Source: B1 sp964355075 (GTDB lineage Bacteria > Bacteroidota > Bacteroidia > UKL13-3). Taken from it: a stretch of 64,000 bases of DNA. Shown here in pieces: positions 37,331 through 46,280 of the stretch. The notes under the pieces are model-generated. The model worked only from the letters and a program-made list of their open reading frames with translations, did not search any database and was not told the origin of the DNA. Location: positions 67,275 through 131,274 of the forward strand of contig CAYHCF010000005.1 in assembly GCA_964355075.1 (NCBI GenBank), written 5' to 3'. How positions within the stretch are numbered: position 1 is the stretch's first letter; each line of letters begins with the position of its first letter. A program made the translations under genes and the position numbers.

Positions 37331-40300
37331 TTAAAAATAAATGGGATTTTGTTTCTTAAATAAATCAATAAAGCGATCTGACTCTTTTTTGTAAAATAAT
37401 CCTAAACCTGAGGTTACCACATTTCGGTTATAAATGGGATCAAAGCCGGTTCGATTAAATAATTTAAGTTTGGTATTTCCATTCTTTTTAATGTTGTAGG
37501 CCGCACTAAAATTACTTTGCGTATTATCCGTTGCATAGCTTCCCTGTAATTCAAGACGGTTATCTAAAAAACGTTTTGATGCCGATAATACAACAGTCCG
37601 GCTTAATTTTACATCTGTAGCATTTAACAAATCCACATTTAAATCTATTCCCGGAACAATTTTACCCAGCAAACCTGCCGCCTGTTTCGACAACAAATCG
37701 GATACGGTTTGGGAGCCTAATCCATTTGCTGCATTATTAATGCTGTTGGTAAGCGGTATAAAACTACCGGAAATCAACAGGAACAACATCTGTTGGTTCA
37801 TTATTTCGGGTTCTTTTCTAAAATTGGCAACAACGGCATTTAATTCAGATGCAGCCGAACCGGTAATACTGCTTTGCAAATCAGGGAAATTCAAATCAAA
37901 ATAAAGCTGGGGTTTATCAATGCTTCCTTTAATATTAATCAGACACTCCACCGGAACACGCACTTTCGGATCAGGCGCATTCGACATGTTTACGATTTCA
38001 CCTAAAGAAGCTCTTAATTTATAAACGCCGATAATCTTTAAGTCTCCACCCATCGGATCCCCAGTCCAGCTGATTCTGCTACCACTTCTTAAATCAAACT
38101 TTTTTGCCACCACATTTAACGCGCTGAAACGGTAATCTCCTTCAGAAACTTCGTAATCACCAAACATCAAAAATTCTCCATCCGGTGATAGTTTAAGATT
38201 TAATTTCCCGGATCCTTTTGCTTTAATCCTGTCATCCGATTTGGTGTCAAACAGCATTTGTATTTCGGCATTCGGGGTTGCGTTTATATTCAGGTTTATA
38301 CCAATTCCAAATGGAATATTTTTTGCTTTTGCTGTTGACAACCGAATGGTATCATTATCTACATAATTAATAATTGAAAACTCTTCATCATCACTGATAC
38401 CAAAGGGGTTAATCATAATTTTTGTTCCCTTTTCAGATTTCACATTGATATTCATCTGAACTTTACTTTCACTCCCAATTAAATCAAGATCACCACTGGC
38501 ATAAGCCAGGCCATTAAACAATTCATTGTCTTTTTCATTCGTATTCAAAACCTGAAGGGATTTAAAGTCGTCCACTTTAATATGATAGGAGAACTTTTTA
38601 AATCCATTGTGATTAATAACTCCGGAGACTGTGGCTTTATTCTTATTCACATCAAAAGCTTCAAAAGGATTAATTTTTATGTTATCCTCATTTAAGACAA
38701 AATTTGCGTTGGGTAGCGTGTAAATTGTTTGCAGGTATTCAATTTTGAATTTTGCATTGCTTAAATAAATATTCCCTTTCAATTTCAAATCATCCGGATG
38801 CCCCTTTAAATTGGCTTTTAAACTTGCCTTACCACTGTAAATTTTCGCATAGTCCTTTACAAATGCTTGAAATGCATTCACTTCAGACTCATTAAAAATC
38901 AGATCCAAATCTAAAATATTATCCTGAACCCCATAAATTCCCGTCCCTTTCAAATTATTAATTTTACCTTTTAAAGATTCAAAATCTATGGCAATTTTCT
39001 GGTCGTTTTCCCTGTATCCCGTGGCGATATCATAGTCACCAAGGGTGTCCTGATCCAATGAAAAGTTCAGCAACTTCAGCTTACTCAGTATCACTTCACG
39101 TTGACCAATTTTTTTGTAATTTAAAAACCCATTGGTAATACCTCCGGTTGCAATAGACAAGTCAGGGAGGAGCAGATTTATATTTTTTAAGTCAAAATCC
39201 TGTAGATTAATATTGACATCTCTTTTACCTTGCCCAAAGCTATAATATCCATCTACCTTTAGGATTTGATTCGCGTTGAATAGGGTAAAATCAGTTATCG
39301 AGATTCTTTCGGCATTCAAAGAGATGTTCTTTCCCTGCCTATTCTCCCATTTACTTCCATTAGTACCGATTAATGAAGGCAAAATATCAATTAAAACTTC
39401 TTTATCCGAAAAAAGCAGACTTTGTTTAGATGAACCCATCAACAGGCTATTTGTATCCGAAACCTGAAATTGCAAGTTACACAGATTTAAGGATGCATCA
39501 GCTTTTAATGCGAAATCACCAATATAAAGTGTATCGGCCTTTCCAAACTGTTTTATTCCCAAAAGCAGGTTTAAATGAGAAGCATCCGTCTCTTCCATTT
39601 TTAGGGTTGTATTTGTGAATTGATAGTCCATTAAATTTATCAGTCCTGCAAATCCTAAAACGGAATAGCTTTTATCCGAACTGTTAACTTCGGCGTGCAG
39701 CTCAACATTTGAGGCATTATACCCCGGAAATAATAATGGAGAAATGGAAGCTGTTGAAATCAGCTTTAAATCAAGTTTAAAATTTTGTTCAGGATTTTTT
39801 ACAGGGATCTTAGGTTTAAAATATGCTCCCCCCAGCGAACTGGTCCAGTATATGAGTTGATCACTCAAGTCGGTTAAACTAAATTGACCCTTAACAGTAG
39901 CCTTAATAAAATCTCCATTTAACTTTACTAATTCCTCCTTGCCCATTTCAGATTCAAGAACCAATTCATTAATGACGTAAGATACTCTATCTTTCGTGTA
40001 ATTAACGTTTTCCACTTTCATCACTCCGTAATTATCATTCAGGTTTTTAAAATGGAAATCTGCAAACAAGTCGGTGCTCATGGTAATCTTCTGATTGTTT
40101 AAATGAAGGTCTTTCAGATCCGAATAACCTACATTTCCATCCAATTCAACATGCGTGTATGTTTTGGAAAAATCGACATTAAGTTGTGTGTTTAAAATAA
40201 TATTGGTGTCCTGAATATCGAAGAACGCACTTAATTTTTTATGCTTCACCCTACCCTTGATTTGGGTATTGGTATAATTATAATTGAATAAATCTATTTG

Positions 40301-41683
40301 CGCAATTTGAAAATTAAAATTTGAATTTAACGTATTCAGATCAAAACCTTCGCCATCCACATCTGCATTTAAACTCAGCACTCCAATTTTATTGTTTTTT
40401 AATAAAGCACCTAAATTAAAATGATCAAATACAAAGTTTCCCGAATACTTTGACAACATGGTTTTTGGGTTCAGTTTCATGTTGATATCTGTTTCCACAT
40501 TTCCGAATTGGGTCTCGCCAACGCCATAACTTACAAAATCATTATAAAATCCGGTATAATGGCCACGATAAACTATTTTACCTAAATCACCAATTACATC
40601 AGGTAATTTCATTGCAGAAATCTGTTCCAGATCGCTCCGTATACTGGAACAATAATCAGCGTTGATATCCATAAAGGTTTCTTCCACTACCGGCAATCCC
40701 TTCATCTTCACATTGCCTGTAAATTTAGTTTCTGAACCAATCAAGGCAACAATATTTCTAACGCTAAGATCGCTGATTGTGCCTTTAACAGTAGCGCTGA
40801 TTTTGGTTTTGTAGTGATATTCTTTAAGAGCCGACAAAAAATAACTCAGGTCTTTCATATCCACTTCGCTTTGCTGAAGATTCACATTAAAAACCACACT
40901 GTCATACAAATAGTCATAACTATCGTAATCCTTTGTATTCAAACTTACATAGTTCTTAATATGGCTATTTGGAGTGAGCAAATCCAATTTATCCAACTGA
41001 ATAATTTTATCGCTGATTGATACCAGGCCATTCATTCTTGTAACCGAAAAGCCTGAACGCTCTTTCACCGATAAATTTCTTACATCAAAATGGAGAGAAT
41101 CATTGTATACAGTAAATTTCTTAGACCTTACATTGGCTTCATAGAAATGAATGCGAAAAGGGTCAAAATCGTCTGTTCCATAATCTTTCGTGGAATCGAC
41201 ATACATAAATCGGGAATCCATGCATTCTACGTTTCTAAATTCCAGAATAAAGGGAATAGTACTTGTTGATTTGACCGTATCATTTGGGTTAAAAAAGCTG
41301 TAAATTACATTTAAGCTATAGGTTCCATCCTTATAGGTTGTAATTTTACACAGACCCTCATCAACCACCACATCATTTAGTATAAAATGGGTTGAATCCA
41401 GCTGAAGTCCTAAAATATTAAATTGAACTCTGCCTGCATAAAAGGTGGTATCCGTCTTTTGATCCCCGAATTTTGCTTGTCTCAAACTAAAATAAGACCA
41501 GCCGTCGTAACTTATTTCGCCAATACTGATATGTGTTTTATATCGTTTGTTTACATAATCACAAATCCTATTTGTCAAATAATTTTGAAATGTAAAACTG
41601 CTAAAAAGCAGGTACAAGAGCATCAGCAAACCGATAAAGCCTGCTAATAATACATAAGATATTTTGATAAGCTTCTTAAGCAA
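37331..41683 (-). CDS. tamB: TamB-like inter-membrane bridge protein
   Basis: A 1450-residue AsmA/TamB-type protein. One N-terminal transmembrane segment (about residues 8-30) anchors it in the inner membrane; long repetitive beta-strand material forms the lipid-conducting groove. The conserved DUF490/TamB C-terminal domain occupies about 1000-1440, including FLMFGDYEVSEGDYRF and VECLINIKGSIDKPQLYFDL. The family moves phospholipids to the outer membrane or helps assemble outer-membrane proteins. It is divergent from tsaD with 32 bp between the start codons, so promoters overlap. Confidence 0.88.
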   Translation of the reverse strand: MLKKLIKISYVLLAGFIGLLMLLYLLFSSFTFQNYLTNRICDYVNKRYKTHISIGEISYDGWSYFSLRQAKFGDQKTDTTFYAGRVQFNILGLQLDSTHFILNDVVVDEGLCKITTYKDGTYSLNVIYSFFNPNDTVKSTSTIPFILEFRNVECMDSRFMYVDSTKDYGTDDFDPFRIHFYEANVRSKKFTVYNDSLHFDVRNLSVKERSGFSVTRMNGLVSISDKIIQLDKLDLLTPNSHIKNYVSLNTKDYDSYDYLYDSVVFNVNLQQSEVDMKDLSYFLSALKEYHYKTKISATVKGTISDLSVRNIVALIGSETKFTGNVKMKGLPVVEETFMDINADYCSSIRSDLEQISAMKLPDVIGDLGKIVYRGHYTGFYNDFVSYGVGETQFGNVETDINMKLNPKTMLSKYSGNFVFDHFNLGALLKNNKIGVLSLNADVDGEGFDLNTLNSNFNFQIAQIDLFNYNYTNTQIKGRVKHKKLSAFFDIQDTNIILNTQLNVDFSKTYTHVELDGNVGYSDLKDLHLNNQKITMSTDLFADFHFKNLNDNYGVMKVENVNYTKDRVSYVINELVLESEMGKEELVKLNGDFIKATVKGQFSLTDLSDQLIYWTSSLGGAYFKPKIPVKNPEQNFKLDLKLISTASISPLLFPGYNASNVELHAEVNSSDKSYSVLGFAGLINLMDYQFTNTTLKMEETDASHLNLLLGIKQFGKADTLYIGDFALKADASLNLCNLQFQVSDTNSLLMGSSKQSLLFSDKEVLIDILPSLIGTNGSKWENRQGKNISLNAERISITDFTLFNANQILKVDGYYSFGQGKRDVNINLQDFDLKNINLLLPDLSIATGGITNGFLNYKKIGQREVILSKLKLLNFSLDQDTLGDYDIATGYRENDQKIAIDFESLKGKINNLKGTGIYGVQDNILDLDLIFNESEVNAFQAFVKDYAKIYSGKASLKANLKGHPDDLKLKGNIYLSNAKFKIEYLQTIYTLPNANFVLNEDNIKINPFEAFDVNKNKATVSGVINHNGFKKFSYHIKVDDFKSLQVLNTNEKDNELFNGLAYASGDLDLIGSESKVQMNINVKSEKGTKIMINPFGISDDEEFSIINYVDNDTIRLSTAKAKNIPFGIGINLNINATPNAEIQMLFDTKSDDRIKAKGSGKLNLKLSPDGEFLMFGDYEVSEGDYRFSALNVVAKKFDLRSGSRISWTGDPMGGDLKIIGVYKLRASLGEIVNMSNAPDPKVRVPVECLINIKGSIDKPQLYFDLNFPDLQSSITGSAASELNAVVANFRKEPEIMNQQMLFLLISGSFIPLTNSINNAANGLGSQTVSDLLSKQAAGLLGKIVPGIDLNVDLLNATDVKLSRTVVLSASKRFLDNRLELQGSYATDNTQSNFSAAYNIKKNGNTKLKLFNRTGFDPIYNRNVVTSGLGLFYKKESDRFIDLFKKQNPIYF

Positions 41684-41715
41684 CGTAGTTTTGTCCGAAT
41701 ATAAGCATTAAACCA

Positions 41716-42729
41716 TTGAGTCCAAATTTACACAAAGATATAACTATTCTCGCTATCGAATCTTCCTGCGACGATACGGCTGCAGCGATTTTTTACAATG
41801 GCAAAATCCTTGCCAATGAGGTTGCCACACAACAGATTCATAAGTTATACGGAGGAGTTGTACCGGAGTTAGCCAGTCGTGCTCACCAACAGAACATCTT
41901 ACCGATTGTAGATATAGCCCTCAAAAAGGCCGGAATTAACAAAAATCAACTTTCTGCTATTGCTTTTACCAAAGGTCCGGGATTAATTGGAGCCTTAATG
42001 GTTGGAGGCAGTTTTGCAAAATCAATGGCTCAAGCCCTGCAAATTCCCTTAATCGGAATTCATCATATGCAAGCCCATGTATTGGCACATTTTATTGATG
42101 AACCTAAACCGACCTTTCCTTTTTTGTGTCTGACGGTTAGTGGAGGTCATACCCAAATAGTAAAAATGAATCATTATTTTGAGGGAGAACTCATTGGAAA
42201 AACCATGGATGATGCTGCCGGAGAGGCCTTCGATAAGGCTGCGAAGATATTGGGTCTGCCATACCCCGGTGGCCCGCTGATTGACAAATATGCCATGGAA
42301 GGAAACCCGCGTGCATTTTCATTTCCATCTCCTAATATTCCGGAATTAGATTTTAGTTTCAGTGGAATCAAAACATCCTTTTTATATTTTATTCAAAAAC
42401 AACTCAGGCTGAACCCAAAATTTATTGAAGAAAATTTATCAGATTTATGTGCCAGTATCCAAGAGGCAATTATTGGGCATCTGATGAAGAAAATAATTAT
42501 GGCTTCAAAGCAAACTTATATCAATCAAATTGCCCTTGCCGGCGGTGTATCGGCCAATAGTCGTTTACGCAAAGCCATAGAGGAAGAAGGGTTAAAACAA
42601 AAATGGCAAACCTTCATTCCAGCCTTTGAATATTGCACAGATAACGCTGCCATGATTGCCATTGCCGCCTATTATAAGTATCTGAACGAGGATTTTGAGA
42701 CCATGGACACAGCGCCATTTGCCAGGTGA
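41716..42729 (+). CDS. tsaD: tRNA N6-threonylcarbamoyladenosine transferase subunit TsaD
   Basis: A 337-residue enzyme that puts the threonylcarbamoyl group on A37 of tRNAs reading ANN codons, with TsaB and TsaE. ASKHA motifs: ILAIESSCDDTAAAI, metal-binding histidines in HHMQAHVLAH, and GKTMDDAAGEAFDKAAKIL. The C-terminal ALAGGVSANSRLR and TDNAAMIA are present. It starts with TTG: no ATG precedes the conserved N-terminus in frame, and an in-frame TAG stands at 41686-41688. Confidence 0.96.
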   Translation: MSPNLHKDITILAIESSCDDTAAAIFYNGKILANEVATQQIHKLYGGVVPELASRAHQQNILPIVDIALKKAGINKNQLSAIAFTKGPGLIGALMVGGSFAKSMAQALQIPLIGIHHMQAHVLAHFIDEPKPTFPFLCLTVSGGHTQIVKMNHYFEGELIGKTMDDAAGEAFDKAAKILGLPYPGGPLIDKYAMEGNPRAFSFPSPNIPELDFSFSGIKTSFLYFIQKQLRLNPKFIEENLSDLCASIQEAIIGHLMKKIIMASKQTYINQIALAGGVSANSRLRKAIEEEGLKQKWQTFIPAFEYCTDNAAMIAIAAYYKYLNEDFETMDTAPFAR

Positions 42730-42744
42730 TTTTAGCTAGAAATG

Positions 42745-42828
42745 GGGCCCTTCGACAAGCTCAGGATGACATGGGCCCTTCGACAAGCTCAGGATGACAT
42801 GGGCCCTTCGACAAGCTCAGGATGACAT
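42745..42828. repeat. Three tandem 28-bp copies of the CTTCGACAAGCTCAGG repeat
   Basis: GGGCCCTTCGACAAGCTCAG plus GATGACAT is repeated exactly at 42745, 42773 and 42801. The preceding GCTAGAAATGGG and following GCGTCTTAG...TGGCAAAA are also shared with the single copy near 16661. Placed between tsaD and mnmE. Confidence 0.9.
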
Positions 42829-42906
42829 GGGAGATGGGAAATGGGATTAAAAACTTTGCGTCTTAGCGCCTTTGTGGCAAAAAAACTAAAACCTTGCAAT
42901 CAGCGC

Positions 42907-42914
42907 TATATTTG
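42907..42914 (+). promoter_or_regulatory. -7 box of mnmE
   Basis: TATATTTG, exact TAnnTTTG, only 15 bp before the TTG start of mnmE. That would give a very short leader. No TTG lies at the usual upstream distance. Confidence 0.45.
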
Positions 42915-42929
42915 CAAAAAGAATAAAAA

Positions 42930-44312
42930 TTGAGTTATACAAGAAATAATATCACCGATACCATTTGCGCCATTGCCACACCGGCAGGCGTTGGGGCCAT
43001 AGGAATTATACGTGTAAGCGGCCCTGATGCAATATCACTGGTAAATAAATGTTTTAAAGGAAAAGACCTGAATACTGCAGCTTCTCATACCCTTCATCTT
43101 GGAAAACTAATGGAAGGGAATATCCAGGTTGATGAAGTTATCGCATCCGTTTTTATTGAACCTAAAAGTTATACCGGTCAAAATACCATTGAATTAAGTT
43201 GCCATGGTTCACCCTATATTCAGCAACGTATCATGCAGGTATTGGTTCAAAGCGGGGCCCGTACTGCACAGCCCGGAGAATTTACCTTGCGGGCATTCCT
43301 GAACAAAAAACTGGATTTAAGTCAGGCTGAAGCCGTTGCAGATTTAATTGCCTCCCATAGCGATGAAAGCCATAGAACTGCCCTGCAGCAAATGCGTGGC
43401 GGGTTTTCACAACAAATAGCATTGTTAAAAGAAAAGCTCGTAAACTTTGCTTCATTAATTGAGCTCGAACTCGACTTTAGCGAAGAAGATGTTGAATTTG
43501 CCAGCAGGCCCGAGCTTAGGGAACTGGTTCAAAATATTCACAAACTCATACTTAGTTTGGTTCAAACTTTTAAGTACGGAAATGCAATAAAAAACGGCAT
43601 ACCCACGGTTATTGTGGGAAAGCCCAATTCGGGTAAATCCACCTTATTAAACACTTTGGTAAATGATGAGCGCGCCATTGTAAGTGCCATTGCAGGCACC
43701 ACCCGCGATACCATTGAAGAGACCTTTGTTATCAATGGAATCATGTTCCGTTTAATGGATACAGCCGGCATTCGCCAACACACAGCCGATAGTATTGAAA
43801 GCATGGGTATTGAACGCACCTTTGATAAAATAAAAAAGGCAAGTATCGTCATCTATTTGTTTGATGCATTAACTACAAGTGCTGATGACCTAGCAAACGA
43901 ACTACTCCAATTTGCAGGTCTGGAAAGCATCATTATTCCAGCTGGCAATAAAATTGATATTGGAAATGAATCGGCTCTCAAGCAAAAGTTTATTGATTTT
44001 AAAGAGCTTATTCTCATCTCCTCCAAAGAAAAAATAAATATGGATTTGCTAACCCAAAGGCTCACACAAATTATAGAAAGTGATAATATAAGCAACGATG
44101 TAATCATTACCAATCTCAGACATTTTGAGGCATTAAAATTAACCGCCGAAGCTCTTGAAAATGTATTATCCAGCATGGATAAACAAAGCAGTGGTGAGCT
44201 TCTGGCATTTGATATCCGCAAAGCAGTTTTTCATTTGGGAGAGATTGTTGGGGATATTACAAGCGATGATTTATTGGAGAATATTTTTGGGAAGTTTTGT
44301 ATTGGAAAATAG
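42930..44312 (+). CDS. mnmE: tRNA uridine-34 modification GTPase MnmE
   Basis: A 460-residue GTPase which, with MnmG, builds the carboxymethylaminomethyl group on U34. The N-terminal formyl-tetrahydrofolate domain starts DTICAIATPAGVGAIGIIRV; the G domain has GKPNSGKSTL, the DTAG box and a NKID-type GNKID box; the C-terminal CIGK is present. It uses a TTG start: an in-frame TAA sits at 42924-42926 and no ATG is near, so the choice is firm. Its 3' end borders an integrated element; the mnmE end is a known integration target in other bacteria. Confidence 0.97.
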   Translation: MSYTRNNITDTICAIATPAGVGAIGIIRVSGPDAISLVNKCFKGKDLNTAASHTLHLGKLMEGNIQVDEVIASVFIEPKSYTGQNTIELSCHGSPYIQQRIMQVLVQSGARTAQPGEFTLRAFLNKKLDLSQAEAVADLIASHSDESHRTALQQMRGGFSQQIALLKEKLVNFASLIELELDFSEEDVEFASRPELRELVQNIHKLILSLVQTFKYGNAIKNGIPTVIVGKPNSGKSTLLNTLVNDERAIVSAIAGTTRDTIEETFVINGIMFRLMDTAGIRQHTADSIESMGIERTFDKIKKASIVIYLFDALTTSADDLANELLQFAGLESIIIPAGNKIDIGNESALKQKFIDFKELILISSKEKINMDLLTQRLTQIIESDNISNDVIITNLRHFEALKLTAEALENVLSSMDKQSSGELLAFDIRKAVFHLGEIVGDITSDDLLENIFGKFCIGK

Positions 44313-44404
44313 GAACCCGTACAAAAAACCCACAAAACCACTCTTAAACACCCAATTTCATTATAATTGACGGGAATTTTCAGTCATTGGTCTTATTTGT
44401 TTGC

Positions 44405-44439
44405 TTTGGTTAAATATTGGCTTTTTTTGGCTATATTTG
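44405..44439 (+). promoter_or_regulatory. Promoter of the integrated element's first operon
   Basis: TTTG (44405-44408), a 23-bp spacer, then TATATTTG (44432-44439). This fits the Bacteroidota TTG-(17-23)-TAnnTTTG pattern, about 125 bp upstream of the first gene. The five 10-bp iterons lie between it and the gene, within the leader. Confidence 0.55.
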
Positions 44440-44500
44440 TACCTCTATTGTACCTTTTGTAATGAAGATGAATCCTGTAAAAGTTAACAGGGGATTTTAT

Positions 44501-44550
44501 GATACATAGAGATACATAAAGATACACATAGATACACCCAGATACATAAA
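44501..44550. repeat. Five tandem 10-bp iterons GATACATARA
   Basis: Units GATACATAGA, GATACATAAA, GATACACATA, GATACACCCA and GATACATAAA follow without gaps, one helical turn each, ending 13 bp before the start of the helix-turn-helix gene. They are likely binding sites for that protein, or arm sites for the recombinase. Confidence 0.85.
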
Positions 44551-44563
44551 TTGAAAAAATTGT

Positions 44564-45124
44564 ATGAGTTCAAACATCAGGATTAAGCGAATTTGCAAGC
44601 ACTGTGGAGATGAATTTGAGGCACGAACAACAGTTACCCAATGTTGCTCGCCAAGGTGTGGAAAAGCATTCTACAAAGCAAGACAAAGAGGAGAGGTAAT
44701 TGACCGGGCAATAAAAAAAGTTGAAGCAGTTAGATCCCAGTCATTGCAGGAATTAACCACAAAACCTTATTTATCTATTAAAGAGGCATGTCTTTTGTTA
44801 GGTGTAAAACGGATAACTATTTATAGAATGATAAAATCACAAAAACTTAACAGCACCAAAATAGGATCAAGGGTGATTATTTTAAAACAATCATTGGATC
44901 AATTGTTTGAGCAAAATCCGGTTGAAATGGTTCCGGCAAAAATTCATTCAAATAAAGAGTTACCTGATTGGGATAAGATAAAAATGGGAGAAGCTCAAAA
45001 ACTTTTTGGAATTAGTGAAAAAGCGCTTTATGAATTAATCAGTAGAAATAACATACCCAAATACAAAGAAGGGAAATATGCCCTAATTTCGATTTCAGAA
45101 TTTGAAAATATTTTAAGGAAATAA
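44564..45124 (+). CDS. Zinc-ribbon, double helix-turn-helix DNA-binding protein
   Basis: A 186-residue protein. A four-cysteine zinc ribbon covers residues 7-30 (CKHCGDEF...CCSPRCGKAF). Then two MerR/excisionase-type helix-turn-helix motifs follow: LSIKEACLLLGVKRITIYRM (about 70-89) and a second near 140-160 (MGEAQKLFGISEKALYELI). Such proteins often precede integrases in Bacteroidota mobile elements and act as regulators or directionality factors. It is 4 bp from the integrase gene, so they are co-transcribed. Iterons upstream suggest self-regulation. Confidence 0.75.
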   Translation: MSSNIRIKRICKHCGDEFEARTTVTQCCSPRCGKAFYKARQRGEVIDRAIKKVEAVRSQSLQELTTKPYLSIKEACLLLGVKRITIYRMIKSQKLNSTKIGSRVIILKQSLDQLFEQNPVEMVPAKIHSNKELPDWDKIKMGEAQKLFGISEKALYELISRNNIPKYKEGKYALISISEFENILRK

Positions 45125-45128
45125 ACTT

Positions 45129-46277
45129 ATGGCAACAAAAGTTACCCTTAGAAAAAAAAAGATCAAAGGAGATAAGTTCAGCCTTTACCTGGATTATTAT
45201 CCTGCAATAAAAAATAAAAAAAATGGGAAATCTACCAGGAGGGAATTTTTAAAAATGTATCCATATAAAACCCCAATTGGTAAAGAACAAAAAAACTTCA
45301 ATGTCGAACTTTACCGAACCGCTGAAACTATTATGCACAAGCGTACCCTTGAACTTGCAAAACCGGATATTTATAATGAGATGGAGCAAGGACGAATCAA
45401 CAAAAAAATCCAGGGTGAAAGCTCATTTTTAGATTTTTTCAGACAAGAAGCCAGAAAGAAAAAATCCGGAAGTACATCCGACAATTGGTCTTCTGCATAT
45501 TCCCAACTGGAAGAATTTTGTGACGGTAATCTGAAATTCAATCAACTGAATAAGGAATTTTGTGAAAACTTCAGGTCCTTACTTTTAAAGGCAAATAGCA
45601 AAAAATATAAAGCCAATAAAGTTCAAACCATTTCACAAAACACTGCATCCTGTTATTTTAATAAATTCAAATCAGTTCTTAAACTGGCTTATACCTTTGA
45701 CAAAATAGAGGAAAACTTGAATGATAAGGTTGAATTTATTAAACAAAGAGAGGTAATCAAAAATACCCTCACATTACCTGAATTGATAAACCTGGCAAAT
45801 ACAATTTGTCCAAACGAAATCACAAGGAAAATTAGCCTTTTTACTGCTATTACAGGAATTCCATTTGCTGAAATCAAAGCCATGACTTGGGGTAATATTA
45901 TTGAAAATTCAGATGAGGATATCCGTATCATAATGACAAGGGTCAAGACTTCAAAAAACTTATATGTGAATATTAGTCAGGAAGCCTTGAAATATTGCGG
46001 AACCAAAAAAGAACCTCAGGAGTTGGTCTTCCCCGATATTGAAAACAAGCACAGGTACAAATATTTTCAACAATGGCTCAGGGCGGCAAATATCAAAAAG
46101 AAATTCACCTATCATGATTTAAGGCATACTTATGGCACTCTACAAATTGATTTAGGTACCGATATCTATACCCTTCAAAATCAATTGGGTCAAAATTCCC
46201 CAAGACAGGCTATGCATTATGGTAAGGCTTCTGATAAGTTAAAGCAGAATTCATCAAGCAAAATTTCACTTAAATAA
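45129..46277 (+). CDS. Tyrosine-recombinase-like integrase, lacking catalytic Arg I
   Basis: A 382-residue phage-type integrase. An N-terminal arm-binding region and SAM-like core-binding domain are followed by the catalytic domain with HDLRH (H329, R332, H333) and the nucleophile tyrosine in AMHYGKAS (Y364). The first arginine position, normally TGLRxxE, reads TGIPFAE with proline (P245). The histidine two-thirds of the way is LGQ (Q355) instead of LGH. These changes make ordinary strand exchange doubtful. It stands second in the operon that begins at the mnmE 3' end. Confidence 0.85.
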   Translation: MATKVTLRKKKIKGDKFSLYLDYYPAIKNKKNGKSTRREFLKMYPYKTPIGKEQKNFNVELYRTAETIMHKRTLELAKPDIYNEMEQGRINKKIQGESSFLDFFRQEARKKKSGSTSDNWSSAYSQLEEFCDGNLKFNQLNKEFCENFRSLLLKANSKKYKANKVQTISQNTASCYFNKFKSVLKLAYTFDKIEENLNDKVEFIKQREVIKNTLTLPELINLANTICPNEITRKISLFTAITGIPFAEIKAMTWGNIIENSDEDIRIIMTRVKTSKNLYVNISQEALKYCGTKKEPQELVFPDIENKHRYKYFQQWLRAANIKKKFTYHDLRHTYGTLQIDLGTDIYTLQNQLGQNSPRQAMHYGKASDKLKQNSSSKISLK

Positions 46278-46280
46278 AAA

